The notes under the pieces were generated by a model that worked only from the letters and a program-made list of their open reading frames with translations, did no database searches and was not told where the DNA came from. Both the position numbers and the translations under genes were made by a program. Source: Alicyclobacillus_A sp963788285 (GTDB taxonomy: Bacteria; Bacillota; Bacilli; Alicyclobacillales; Alicyclobacillaceae). From it: a DNA stretch of 64,000 nucleotides. The DNA is taken from positions 310,001 to 374,000 of the forward strand of contig CAWBGB010000008.1 of assembly GCA_963788285.1 (NCBI GenBank), written 5' to 3'. Below are positions 8,661 through 17,342 of this stretch, in pieces. Position 1 is the first letter of the stretch; the number at the start of each line of letters is the position of its first letter.

Positions 8661-9458
8661 TTATCTCTCTCGCCTCTGTAACACTTGGCAGACATCGGCT
8701 GGAGACATCCCGGCCAACTTCCACAGTGCCAGTAAATGATACAACAGATCCGCACTTTCTTCCGCAAGCTCAGCCTTACCTGCCTCGGACTGAACCGCAT
8801 TTTTTGCAGCAATCGCCACTTCCACGGCTTCTTCGCCGACCTTTTTGGCCACCTTGTCGATTCCATGCGTAAACAGGTACGTCGTATACGATCCTTGAGG
8901 GCGATTCTCCCATCGGTCGGTCAGAACCGTCCACAGGTGAACAAGCGTCTCGCTGAGAAGTCCGCAGTCATCGTCCGAAGACGCAGCACGAGCGACTTCA
9001 CCCGCGTTCAAGGCGGAAGTGTGACCTGTTTCCGCACGGGACATCGTATCGTCCCATGCCTCCACGGCTTCGTCAGGCTGCCTCGACTCGTCGGTAGTCT
9101 CCCCTTTGTGTTCGACGTACCGATAAAAACAACTGTACTCTCCGGTGTGGCAAGCCGGTCCGGCCGGGTTCACCAAATACAGTACGGCATCCCCGTCGCA
9201 GTCCAGGCGAACTTCCACCACACGCTGTACGTTTCCGCTCGTGGCTCCCTTGTGCCAATAGTCGCCTCTAGACCGACTCCAAAACCACGCTTGGCCCGTG
9301 CCAAGCGTGCGTTTCAATGCCTCCCGATTCGCGTAAGCCAGCATTAGCACAGTTCCCGTCGCTTGATCTTGGACCACCACAGGCACAAGCCCCGTTTGCA
9401 CATCGTACCGGACGCTTTCGAGCGCCGTTGCCGTCAGTTGACCCACTTCGCGTTCCAT
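8661..9458 (-). CDS. hisIE: Bifunctional phosphoribosyl-AMP cyclohydrolase / phosphoribosyl-ATP pyrophosphatase
   Basis: Catalyses steps 2 and 3 of histidine synthesis. Residues 1 to about 120 form the HisI domain (MLAYANREALKRTLGTGQ, FWSRSRGDYWHKGATSGN, and zinc ligands in RLDCDGDAVL and HTGEYSCFYR). Residues about 175 to 265 form the HisE domain (KVAKKVGEEAVEVAIAAKN, ELAEESADLLYHLLAL). An unusually long acidic linker of about 50 residues joins them. The start overlaps the end of hisF by 25 bases. Last enzyme gene of the operon. Confidence 0.95.
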   Translation of the reverse strand: MEREVGQLTATALESVRYDVQTGLVPVVVQDQATGTVLMLAYANREALKRTLGTGQAWFWSRSRGDYWHKGATSGNVQRVVEVRLDCDGDAVLYLVNPAGPACHTGEYSCFYRYVEHKGETTDESRQPDEAVEAWDDTMSRAETGHTSALNAGEVARAASSDDDCGLLSETLVHLWTVLTDRWENRPQGSYTTYLFTHGIDKVAKKVGEEAVEVAIAAKNAVQSEAGKAELAEESADLLYHLLALWKLAGMSPADVCQVLQRRER

Positions 9459-10216
9459 CGCACCGGCACCCCTTTCTGTTTCAAGTAGGACTTAACCTGA
9501 CCGATGGAGGTCTCCGCAAAGTGGAAGACGCTGGCCGCGAGCGCCGCGTCGGCCTTTCCTTCCGTGAGCACTTTCCAGAAATGCTCCTTCTTGCCGGCTC
9601 CCCCGCTCGCAATCACTGGCACGTTCACCGCTTCCGACACCATTTTGGTAAGCGTGAGATCGTACCCTTCACGAGTTCCGTCCTGGCGAAAACTCGTGAG
9701 TAGAATTTCTCCCGCTCCCAGTTCTGTGACGCGGCGCGCCCACGCAATGACGTCCATGCCCGTTCCGACTTTTCCGCCCTTGATCATCACTTCATAGGTG
9801 CCCAATTTGGCGTTTAAGTTTGCGTCGATAGCCACGACCACGCACTGTTCCCCAAAGCGGTGAGCGGCTTCCTTGATCAACTGCGGATTGCGCACGGCCC
9901 CAGTGTTGATGGACACTTTGTCGGCGCCAGCCAAGAGCAGGGCGCGGACGTCTTCGACCGTAGACACACCCCCTCCAACCGTGAGCGGAATGTTCACTCT
10001 ATCGGCAACCTCCGCAACAACTCGGTGCGTGGCCAGCCGCCCTTCTTCGGAGGCGGAGATGTCGAGCAATACCAATTCGTCGGCACCTTCACGGGAGTAC
10101 TGTTCGGCGAGAGCAAGCGGATCGCCCGCGTCCCGGCGGTTCTCCAGGAACCCCACGTGTTTCACGACTCGCCCATCCAGTACGTCAAAGCATGGGATAA
10201 TCCGTTTCGTCAGCAT
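9434..10216 (-). CDS. hisF: Imidazole glycerol phosphate synthase cyclase subunit HisF
   Basis: Beta/alpha-barrel subunit that uses ammonia from HisH to form imidazole glycerol phosphate and AICAR. It has 260 residues, the usual length. Catalytic Asp residues are seen in KRIIPCFDVLDGRVVK and in LLTSFRQDGTREGYDL; phosphate-binding loops VGGGVSTVED and VPVIASGGAG are intact. It overlaps hisA by seven bases and hisIE by 25, indicating coupled translation. Confidence 0.97.
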   Translation of the reverse strand: MLTKRIIPCFDVLDGRVVKHVGFLENRRDAGDPLALAEQYSREGADELVLLDISASEEGRLATHRVVAEVADRVNIPLTVGGGVSTVEDVRALLLAGADKVSINTGAVRNPQLIKEAAHRFGEQCVVVAIDANLNAKLGTYEVMIKGGKVGTGMDVIAWARRVTELGAGEILLTSFRQDGTREGYDLTLTKMVSEAVNVPVIASGGAGKKEHFWKVLTEGKADAALAASVFHFAETSIGQVKSYLKQKGVPVRWNAKWVN

Positions 10217-10965
10217 GACTTCACCTCCTGCAGGGCTGCAAACGCCTCCGCCAGAGAGAGTGTTCCATCGTAAATGGATCTGCCCACGATGACTCCGGCA
10301 AGCCCTGCCGCCTTCGCTGCCAGGACGTCCTCAAGATTTCGAATGCCACCGGAGGCAATCGCTTGGATGCCGGTGTTCTGGATCTCTGCCGCGAGTAGCA
10401 AATTCGCCCCTTGCAATGTCCCATCCCGTTCCACGTCGGTGACCAAGGCGTGCCTCACCCCGACTCCGTGCAGTGTCTTCGCCAGGTCCATGAGCGACGT
10501 TTCGGTCTGCTCTAGCCACCCCTTGACTGCGAGCTTTCCATTGCGGCCATCGAGGCCCACCACCAATGCGTCGCTCCCGAAGCGGTCAACCACAGCCGTG
10601 ACCCATTCAATCCGGGTTGCGGCTGTCCCAACGACGCACCGTTTGACCCCACAGTCCATCCAACGCTGCATGGCCTCCACCGTGCGAATGCCGCCGCCTA
10701 CCTGCACAGACACGTTCGCCTGGGCGGCTCTCTGGATGATGTCAGCAATGACATCGACATTCTCTGGAACCCCTGATTTGGCCGCGTCCAAGTCCACCAC
10801 GTGCAGCCATCTCGCTCCTTGTCGGATCCACCGTTCTGCGACGTCGACTGGGTTGGCACTATATTCCGTCTTGGCGTCGTAGTCCCCCTGTAACAGCCGA
10901 ACGCAGCGGCCGCCGAGAATGTCTATGGCCGGGTACAGTTCAAAGGTTTGCATGGGTTCAGCCAT
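10210..10965 (-). CDS. hisA: ProFAR isomerase HisA
   Basis: Isomerises N'-ProFAR to PRFAR, step 4 of histidine synthesis. The 251-residue barrel has the catalytic Asp pair in LYPAIDILGGRCVRLLQGDY and LVTDVERDGTLQG, plus phosphate loops VQVGGGIRTVE and AIASGGIRNLED. ATG 10965 follows GAGGG and lies within the last codons of hisH (eight-base overlap); an ATG four codons later is also possible. Confidence 0.97.
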   Translation of the reverse strand: MAEPMQTFELYPAIDILGGRCVRLLQGDYDAKTEYSANPVDVAERWIRQGARWLHVVDLDAAKSGVPENVDVIADIIQRAAQANVSVQVGGGIRTVEAMQRWMDCGVKRCVVGTAATRIEWVTAVVDRFGSDALVVGLDGRNGKLAVKGWLEQTETSLMDLAKTLHGVGVRHALVTDVERDGTLQGANLLLAAEIQNTGIQAIASGGIRNLEDVLAAKAAGLAGVIVGRSIYDGTLSLAEAFAALQEVKSC

Positions 10966-11620
10966 GTGCTAGCCCTCCCTCTGCCTGCCAGTCTCGGCAG
11001 ATCTCAACGAAGTTGCGGAGAATTTGCTCACCGACTTCACCGCTCTTCTCCGGGTGAAACTGCGCGCCGTAGACGTTGCCCTTGCCCACCACTGCAGGCA
11101 CCAAGGTTCCTCCGTAATCGGCCCCAGCCAGCAAGTGACGGGGTTCCTGCAGCACGGCGTAGTATGAATGCACGAAATACACGAAATCTCCTTTGTGTAC
11201 GCCGCATAGCAATGGGTGGTCGGCCACTTGCCTGAGTTCGTTCCAACCCATGTGAGGGACTTTCACGCTGTCGCTAAAGCGCACGACACTCCCCGGGAAA
11301 ACGCCCAATCCCACGTGCGATCCATGCTCTTCACTGACCGAGAACAAGAGCTGCATCCCTAGGCAGATCCCAAGCAACGGTCGGCCTTCCCTTACCACGT
11401 TTCGCACCGCTGCGAGCAGCCCGGAGACCCGCAACTGAAACATGGCGTCGCCAAACGCGCCCACGCCTGGCAGAATGACGCCAGTTAAATCGTCCCTATC
11501 CGCCTTCAACGCCTCGAAATCCGCACCGCGAGCGACGACCACAGTGTCTTCGCCAGCCCGTGCAAATCCACTTCGCACGCTCGAGAGGTTGCCGATGCCA
11601 AGGTCCAAGACTGCAATCAC
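10958..11620 (-). CDS. hisH: Imidazole glycerol phosphate synthase glutaminase subunit HisH
   Basis: Class I glutamine amidotransferase that supplies ammonia to HisF. Catalytic Cys in LLGICLGMQLL and catalytic His/Glu in QFHPEKSG are present, with the oxyanion strand PGVGAFGDAM. At 220 residues it is full length. The start is a GTG at 11620 that overlaps the hisB stop (GTGA), a further sign of coupling in this tightly packed operon. Confidence 0.96.
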   Translation of the reverse strand: MIAVLDLGIGNLSSVRSGFARAGEDTVVVARGADFEALKADRDDLTGVILPGVGAFGDAMFQLRVSGLLAAVRNVVREGRPLLGICLGMQLLFSVSEEHGSHVGLGVFPGSVVRFSDSVKVPHMGWNELRQVADHPLLCGVHKGDFVYFVHSYYAVLQEPRHLLAGADYGGTLVPAVVGKGNVYGAQFHPEKSGEVGEQILRNFVEICRDWQAEGGLAHG

Positions 11621-12216
11621 TCTAATACCCCTTTCGTGCTCGGCACACCGCCGTTGTCCGGCGCTACCGCCAGCCGCAAGGCTGCGCCAGTCGCTTTGAA
11701 CAGGGCTTCTGCCATGTGGTGACTATTCTCTCCATAGAGTATCGCCAGGTGCAGCGCCATCCGCGCCTCGTTGGCAAATGATTTAAAGAACTCACGCACC
11801 AACTCCGTAGGAAACGTCCCAATTCGATCCGCCGGAATCTCCCCCAGCAGAACAAACGCGGGACGCCCGGACAAGTCTATCACCGCTCTTGCCAACGTTT
11901 CGTCCATCGGCGTGTGGCGTTCTCCGTATCGATGGATGCCCCGCTTGTCGCCCAGCGCAGTGTGCAACGCTTTACCGAGACACAACCCGATGTCTTCGAC
12001 CAGGTGGTGATCATCCACATCTACATCGCCTGTCGCGTGAATGAAGAGATCAAAGTGGCCGTGTGCCGCAAACAGGTGCAACATGTGACGCAAGAACGGA
12101 ACTGGAAAATCGAGCGCTGTTTGACCGCTGCCGTCGAGGCGAAGGGTGAGCTCAACGGACGTTTCGCCCGTCACGCGATCAATCCTCGCCTCTCTCGGCT
12201 GATTTCGTTCACTCAT
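11617..12216 (-). CDS. hisB: Imidazoleglycerol-phosphate dehydratase HisB
   Basis: Monofunctional manganese-dependent dehydratase, 199 residues. Metal-binding His clusters are visible: RHMLHLFAAHGHFDL, DDHHLVEDIGLCLGKAL and YGENSHHMAEALFKA. ATG 12216 is chosen because it overlaps the hisD stop as ATGA; the ORF is open for another 96 codons upstream, but that stretch reads hisD in another frame. No phosphatase domain, as expected in Bacillota. Confidence 0.96.
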   Translation of the reverse strand: MSERNQPREARIDRVTGETSVELTLRLDGSGQTALDFPVPFLRHMLHLFAAHGHFDLFIHATGDVDVDDHHLVEDIGLCLGKALHTALGDKRGIHRYGERHTPMDETLARAVIDLSGRPAFVLLGEIPADRIGTFPTELVREFFKSFANEARMALHLAILYGENSHHMAEALFKATGAALRLAVAPDNGGVPSTKGVLE

Positions 12217-13511
12217 CTTTCTTCCTCCTGCTCCATCCGAATCTCCACAGCGCGGGCGTGCGCCTGCAACCCTTCCGCGCGGGCCAACGTACAAATGTCC
12301 TTTGCGTGCGCGTGGAGCGTATGCTTCGCGTATTCCACGTAGGACATGCGCCGAACGAAATCGTCCACACCAAGCCCCGATGCAAAGCGCGCGGTCCCAA
12401 ACGTTGGCAGGACGTGGTTGGTGCCCGCGTAGTAATCGCCGACCGATTCCGGTGTGTACGGCCCGAGGAACACGGCACCGGCGGTATGGATGTTCTTCAG
12501 CCAAGTGTCTGGGTCGTGCACCATCAACTCCACATGCTCCGGCGCTGCCGCATTGACCACCGCGACCGCCTGGTCCAGGTTGTCAGCCACCACGATGGCT
12601 CCCCACGCCGCCAGAGATGCCTCGGCAACCTCACGCCGCGGCAACGGTTGAAGTTGCTCAGAAAGAGCAGCCTCGATTGCATCCGCCAAGGGCGCGTGCG
12701 TGGTGATGCAGACGGCGCCAGCCTGTGGATCGTGCTCGGCTTGAGCCAGCATGTCTGCAGCAACGTACGAGGGATTGGCCGAAGCGTCTGCCACAATGAA
12801 CACTTCACTTGGGCCGGCTATACTGTCAATGCCCACGTCCCCCGATACCATTCGCTTCGCATAGGCCACATAGGCGTTGCCGGGCCCGACAATCTTGTCC
12901 ACCGGACGAATACTTTCCGTACCATATGTGAGCGCCGCAATCGACTGAGCGCCGCCCATGCGGTAGACTTCCTGTACGCCGAGCAGGTGCGCAGCGGCCA
13001 AGACGAGCTGATGTGGGTACCCCGTGTCCGGCTGTGGTGGCGACACCAACACAATTTCCTCAACGCCAGCAACCTGCGCGGGAATCACGTTCATCAGCAC
13101 GGTGGAAGGGTATGCGGCTCGACCGCCCGGTGCGTAGACACCAACCCGTTGGAGAGGCCGCCAGGTCATCCCCAACCGTTCCCCGTCTTCCCCGATGTAT
13201 TCAATATCGCCTCGCTTCTGCAGTTCGTGAAAGTGGCGAATCCGTTCCGCTGCGCGTTGCAGCGTCCCTTGTAAATCCTGACTGAGCCGAGACCAGGCCT
13301 CAGTGAGTGCATCGTGGGGGACACGCAGTTGAAAGTACGGATGATCTGCGGCAACCACCCCATCGAACTGCGCTGTAAACGTACGTACAGCTGCGTCCCC
13401 ATTGGCACGAACAGCCTGCACGATGCGCGCCACACCATCCGCCAACGACTTGTCCATTCCTTGTTCCCTTTTCCATCGCCACGCAGCCGCCGATGCCCGT
13501 TGAATCTTCAT
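12213..13511 (-). CDS. hisD: Histidinol dehydrogenase HisD
   Basis: NAD-dependent four-electron oxidation of histidinol to histidine, zinc enzyme. The 432-residue product is full length. Motifs include GPGNAYVAYAKRMVSG, DSIAGPSEVFIVADASANP, LAQAEHDPQAGA and YAGTNHVLPTFGTARFASGL. ATG 13511 overlaps the hisG stop (ATGA). Confidence 0.96.
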   Translation of the reverse strand: MKIQRASAAAWRWKREQGMDKSLADGVARIVQAVRANGDAAVRTFTAQFDGVVAADHPYFQLRVPHDALTEAWSRLSQDLQGTLQRAAERIRHFHELQKRGDIEYIGEDGERLGMTWRPLQRVGVYAPGGRAAYPSTVLMNVIPAQVAGVEEIVLVSPPQPDTGYPHQLVLAAAHLLGVQEVYRMGGAQSIAALTYGTESIRPVDKIVGPGNAYVAYAKRMVSGDVGIDSIAGPSEVFIVADASANPSYVAADMLAQAEHDPQAGAVCITTHAPLADAIEAALSEQLQPLPRREVAEASLAAWGAIVVADNLDQAVAVVNAAAPEHVELMVHDPDTWLKNIHTAGAVFLGPYTPESVGDYYAGTNHVLPTFGTARFASGLGVDDFVRRMSYVEYAKHTLHAHAKDICTLARAEGLQAHARAVEIRMEQEEER

Positions 13512-14146
13512 CTCTCCACCTCCGCTCCTAACACACTCGTGATACGGCTGGTTATCTCGTCAATCAGGTTCCGCTTCATACGGTAGCTCGAACGATTGGC
13601 AATCAACCTCGCTGACACGTCGAGTACTTCGTCAAACACCACCAGGCCGTTGGCAGCCAATGTTGCGCCGGTTTGGACCAAGTCAAAAATCCTGTCGGCC
13701 AGTCCAATCACCGCTGCCAGCTCAATGGAACCGCTGAGCGTGATCAACTCCACCGAGACCCCCTGACTGCGGAAATACTGGTCTGCCAATCGTGGGTACT
13801 TCGTGGCCACCCTGCGTGGACGCGTGTCTTTGTCCTCAGGCCTGCCGGCCACGCAAAGTTTGCACTGGGCCGCCCGCAGATCCAACAGCTCATAAACGTC
13901 TTTCGGATTTTCTATAAGGACGTCTTTGCCGACAATGCCGATATCCGCCACGCCAAAAGACACGTATGTCGGGACGTCTGCCGGCTTGGCCAGCAAAAAC
14001 CGGACAATGCCGTATTGTTCCGATGATTCTTCAAACACCAGGGCGCGGCTGTCATCCAAGTCTGAGGGCACAGGCAGATTTGCTGCCGTCCACAATGGCA
14101 GGATGCCTTCCAGCGTGCGACCTTTCGCCAAAGCGATGGTGATCAT
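13508..14146 (-). CDS. hisG: ATP phosphoribosyltransferase catalytic subunit, short form
   Basis: First committed step of histidine synthesis. At 212 residues it is the short form lacking the C-terminal regulatory domain, so it needs HisZ, which is encoded immediately upstream. Conserved: ITIALAKGRTLEGILPL, FGVADIGIVGKDVL, and the PRPP-binding segment ADRIFDLVQTGATLAANGL. ATG 14146 overlaps the hisZ stop as ATGA. Confidence 0.96.
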   Translation of the reverse strand: MITIALAKGRTLEGILPLWTAANLPVPSDLDDSRALVFEESSEQYGIVRFLLAKPADVPTYVSFGVADIGIVGKDVLIENPKDVYELLDLRAAQCKLCVAGRPEDKDTRPRRVATKYPRLADQYFRSQGVSVELITLSGSIELAAVIGLADRIFDLVQTGATLAANGLVVFDEVLDVSARLIANRSSYRMKRNLIDEITSRITSVLGAEVER

Positions 14147-15204
14147 CTCACGTCCCCCTTCCCCATGGACTCGGCCAGCCAGCGGCCATCCGTCAGTGCG
14201 GTCAGCAGCCGCTCCACTTCAAACGTGAAGCCCACGGCAGGCGCGGGAGAACCAAACTGCGCAAGGAGGTCGTCGTAGCGGCCGCCCAGTGCAACCGGCG
14301 CGCCGACGCCAGGCACGAACACTTCGAAGATGATTCCTGTGTAATATGACAAGTCCCGAGTCAACGTGAAGTCGAAAGACAGGTGTTCAGTCAACCCCTG
14401 TAACGCCAAGACGGAGGCAAACTCCGTCAACTCGTCCCACAGTGTCCACACGCGCTGGGTGGTCGGATTGTCGTCCCGGCTGTGTGCAAGGAAGGCTGAG
14501 AGGGATCCCGGATCTAGTGGATTGACTTGAGCGAGCCAGCCGAGTACATCTTCCGTGATGCCGTAGTTAGTATGAACCTGCCGAAACCCGACATAGTCCC
14601 CTCGAATGAGGTACCGCATCAGGGTTTCCCTGGCTTCTTCGGAAAGACCGAGCACTTCGAGCAAGCTAGCCGTTAATTTCGCGTGGCTGACGACCATCTG
14701 CCAATCCGCAAGACCTAGGTGCTCTACCGACCGTTGACAGAGTGCCAACAGGTCTACGTCTGCTGTCTCGGCCGGTGGGCCAATCCATTCCACGCCCACC
14801 TGCGTCGACTCCGCGGCCTTGCCGCTTACCCAGGACAGCGACGCGGGGTCATTGGACCGGCGAAACACTTTCTCCGCGTAACACCAACGAATTTCCTTCG
14901 TTCCACTCGCGACAAGTGGAGCAGCCATGCGCGCGATGGACGGTGTCATGTCCGGGCGCAGGGCGACCATACGTCCGTTCGGATCGACCCAGCGCAACCA
15001 GTCGTCCGCTTCCTGCACCTGCCGCCCGCGCAACAGCGTATCTACGTACTCGAAGGCGCCGCTCGACACCATGTGGTACCCGTGCTGCTCGAAAAAGGCC
15101 AGCAGTTTGGACTCGATATCCCGTCGGTATTTCGCCTGCTCTGGATAGACGTCGCGCATTCCAACAGGCTGTTCAGCCCAGGTTTGAGGAAGGTCAAAGG
15201 TCAC
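14143..15204 (-). CDS. hisZ: ATP phosphoribosyltransferase regulatory subunit HisZ
   Basis: Paralogue of histidyl-tRNA synthetase that completes short-form HisG. The 353-residue protein has class II synthetase motif-like segments (RDVYPEQAKYRRDIESKLLA, LRPDMTPSIARMAA, SYYTGIIFEVFVPG, LGGRYDDLLAQFG) but no anticodon-binding domain. The start is taken as GTG 15204; the ribosome site is weak. First gene of the his operon, about 90 bases downstream of a good promoter. Confidence 0.94.
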   Translation of the reverse strand: MTFDLPQTWAEQPVGMRDVYPEQAKYRRDIESKLLAFFEQHGYHMVSSGAFEYVDTLLRGRQVQEADDWLRWVDPNGRMVALRPDMTPSIARMAAPLVASGTKEIRWCYAEKVFRRSNDPASLSWVSGKAAESTQVGVEWIGPPAETADVDLLALCQRSVEHLGLADWQMVVSHAKLTASLLEVLGLSEEARETLMRYLIRGDYVGFRQVHTNYGITEDVLGWLAQVNPLDPGSLSAFLAHSRDDNPTTQRVWTLWDELTEFASVLALQGLTEHLSFDFTLTRDLSYYTGIIFEVFVPGVGAPVALGGRYDDLLAQFGSPAPAVGFTFEVERLLTALTDGRWLAESMGKGDVR

Positions 15205-15295
15205 AGAGAATCACGTCCTGTGTTTAAAATGGATGTCGTATGCAAAAAACCACAACGTACGCTTTAGTTTGCTAATAAGATAAAGCATATGGATG

Positions 15296-15324
15296 ATTGT
15301 ATTCGTTTCTTGGTACAGCGTCAA
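15296..15324 (-). promoter_or_regulatory. his operon promoter
   Basis: On the minus strand TTGACG (15324-15319) and TACAAT (15301-15296) are separated by exactly 17 bases, a strong sigma-A-type promoter. The leader to hisZ is about 85 bases; I found no T-box and no run of His codons in it. Confidence 0.8.
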
Positions 15325-15343
15325 CTGAGATGATGTGGATACA

Positions 15344-15372
15344 GAAAAAGCCTCCCCTTATCGGAGAAGGCT
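15344..15372 (-). terminator. Rho-independent terminator after the MOSC gene
   Basis: GCCTTCTCC pairs with GGGGAGGC, followed by TTTTT on the minus strand. It separates the MOSC gene from the his promoter 20 bases further on. Confidence 0.88.
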
Positions 15373-15392
15373 TCTCTCGTATGCGTGGGACT

Positions 15393-15962
15393 CTACTGTC
15401 CAGCCCTCAGCAACATCTCTTTCCAATCGGCCGACAAGTGGGGGCACTGACCCAGTGCTCGTGCCACATCCGGATTCTTGTTCTGCTCGCGCGCCACTTC
15501 GTGCGCCTTTGTCACTGTCCATTCGGGATACGGCCTTTCTTGCAACACGAGCTCCATTCCGGCTTCCACGTACCCTTCCTGCAGTACGCGCATATACCAC
15601 CCCGTCCGACCGGTTTTCTCGGCGCTTGCCGCAAGACCAGGAATCCCGTGACGTCGCGACAGCTTCCAGCACGGCTGTCGTGGCTGAGAGACCTGGACGA
15701 GCACCGGACCGAGGCGGTAGACATCTCCAATGCAAACGTTATCCTCAAACAGCCTGGCAATCGTAAAGTTCTCACCGAACGCGCCATGTACAAGTGAATA
15801 CCCAAGTTCAGAGTGCCATGTTGGGTAATGATCCACACTATACCCGAGAATTGCCCGGTCCACACCGCCGTGGTAACGCAAATCGGCTTGGCCGTCACCG
15901 TTCAAGTTGATTTTTCCTACCCATACGGGCCCCTGCACTGGCGCTTTGTAAATCCCGGACAT
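15393..15962 (-). CDS. MOSC domain protein (YiiM-like)
   Basis: MOSC domains bind or transfer sulfur/molybdenum cofactor groups; YiiM-type proteins reduce N-hydroxylated compounds with Moco. The 189-residue protein has the YiiM pattern: GPVWVGKINLNGDGQADLRY near the start, GAFGENFTI, and QPRQPCWKLSRRHG with the conserved Cys. A C-terminal helical extension (about residues 150-189) matches the 3-alpha domain. ATG 15962 has GGAG nine bases upstream. Single gene with its own terminator. Confidence 0.88.
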   Translation of the reverse strand: MSGIYKAPVQGPVWVGKINLNGDGQADLRYHGGVDRAILGYSVDHYPTWHSELGYSLVHGAFGENFTIARLFEDNVCIGDVYRLGPVLVQVSQPRQPCWKLSRRHGIPGLAASAEKTGRTGWYMRVLQEGYVEAGMELVLQERPYPEWTVTKAHEVAREQNKNPDVARALGQCPHLSADWKEMLLRAGQ

Positions 15963-16088
15963 CTAGGTTGACTCCTTCTCATCCTGTACTGCGTCCTCAC
16001 GGTACACCTGTGGTTTGCCAACCTGAAACTCTGCATGCGTCGACGCTCCCAGACATCAGACGTACGGGCTTGGCCCCCACCTGAGTGT

Positions 16089-17180
16089 TTACGCGCCGTG
16101 TAGAGACCCCGTTTCCTGGTAGTGCTTGGCCATCCTATCGATTTCTTTTTTCAACTCTGTGACCAGGTCCGCCTCAGGAACCTTACGGACAACCTCTCCT
16201 TTGCGGAACAACAACCCTTCTCCGCGCGCGCCAGCGATGCCAATATCCGCTTCGCGTGCTTCCCCCGGTCCGTTCACCGCGCAGCCGAGCACAGAAACCT
16301 TAATCGGCGCCTTCACCGTTTGCAGGTACTCTTCCACCTCGTTCGCAATCGAAATCAGGTCGATGTCAATTCGGCCGCAGGTCGGACAGGAAACCAACGT
16401 CGCGGCATTCGAAATCAGTTGGAACGTCTTCAATAGTTCGCGGGCCACCTTGACCTCTTCCACAGGATCCGCACTCAGCGACACCCGAATCGTGTTTCCG
16501 ATGCCCATGGACAACAATGTTCCCAGTCCAGCCGAGCTCTTGATGGTGCCACTGAACAGCGTCCCGGATTCGGTAATCCCCAAGTGCAGCGGGTAATTGA
16601 ACGTCTCCGCTGCCAGTCGGTAGGCCTCAATGGCTAGCGGTACGTCGGAGGCTTTCATGGACACAATGATGTCGTGGAAGTCCAAGTCCTCGAGAATCTG
16701 AATGTGGTGCAGCGCGCTCTCCAGCATGCCCTGCGCCGTCGGGTAGCCGTACTTCTCCAGAATGTGTCGTTCAAGGGATCCCGCGTTCACACCGATGCGG
16801 ATGGGAATCCCGCGTTCCTTGCACGCCTTCACCACAGCCTCTACTCGGTCGCGCTTCCCGATGTTACCGGGATTAATGCGCACTTTGTCAATGCCGTTCT
16901 CGATGGCCTTTAATGCTAGTCGGTAGTCGAAGTGAATATCCGCGACCAGCGGGATGTGGATCTGTCGCTTAATTTCCTTGATGGCGTCTGCCGCCTCGTT
17001 GTTGTTCACAGTCACGCGGACCATCTCGCACCCGGCCTCTTCCAGCCGATGAATTTCCGCCACGGTCGCTTTGACGTCCGCTGTTTTTGTGGTTGTCATG
17101 CTTTGTATAATCACTTGGTTCGATCCGCCAATGGTCAAGTTCCCGACCTTGACGGGTCGCGTTTCTTTTCGATGAAACAT
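16089..17180 (-). CDS. ispG: 4-hydroxy-3-methylbut-2-enyl diphosphate synthase (flavodoxin)
   Basis: Penultimate step of the MEP isoprenoid pathway, an iron-sulfur enzyme. The start at ATG 17180 gives MFHRKETRPVKVGNLTIGG, which aligns with the usual N terminus, and has GGGGAG eight bases upstream; the ORF is open 40 codons further but without a better site. The [4Fe-4S] ligands are in VSCPTCGRIDID and LGCAVNGPGEA. At 363 residues it is close to the family norm. TATAAT at 17226-17231 (minus strand) may be its -10. Confidence 0.95.
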   Translation of the reverse strand: MFHRKETRPVKVGNLTIGGSNQVIIQSMTTTKTADVKATVAEIHRLEEAGCEMVRVTVNNNEAADAIKEIKRQIHIPLVADIHFDYRLALKAIENGIDKVRINPGNIGKRDRVEAVVKACKERGIPIRIGVNAGSLERHILEKYGYPTAQGMLESALHHIQILEDLDFHDIIVSMKASDVPLAIEAYRLAAETFNYPLHLGITESGTLFSGTIKSSAGLGTLLSMGIGNTIRVSLSADPVEEVKVARELLKTFQLISNAATLVSCPTCGRIDIDLISIANEVEEYLQTVKAPIKVSVLGCAVNGPGEAREADIGIAGARGEGLLFRKGEVVRKVPEADLVTELKKEIDRMAKHYQETGSLHGA

Positions 17181-17342
17181 GTCTGCTCTCCCCAAGTTCA
17201 TGTCTTGTTCTTTCGTTCCATGGTCATTATACACCAATTCGATTAGCGTTTCGCCGCGTGAATCTGGTACATTAGTGGAGGTAGACAAGGATGTTACCAC
17301 TATGATAACTACCCAACATCATGAAAGTTGAGGTGTCCACCT

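Noticed and set aside
12216..12504. Longer 295-codon version of hisB
   Set aside because: The first 96 codons overlie hisD in another frame and the ATGA overlap marks the true start at 12216.
15205..15295. his leader as T-box or attenuator
   Set aside because: No T-box core sequence, no His-codon leader peptide, and only a weak GCTTTA/TAAAGC stem.
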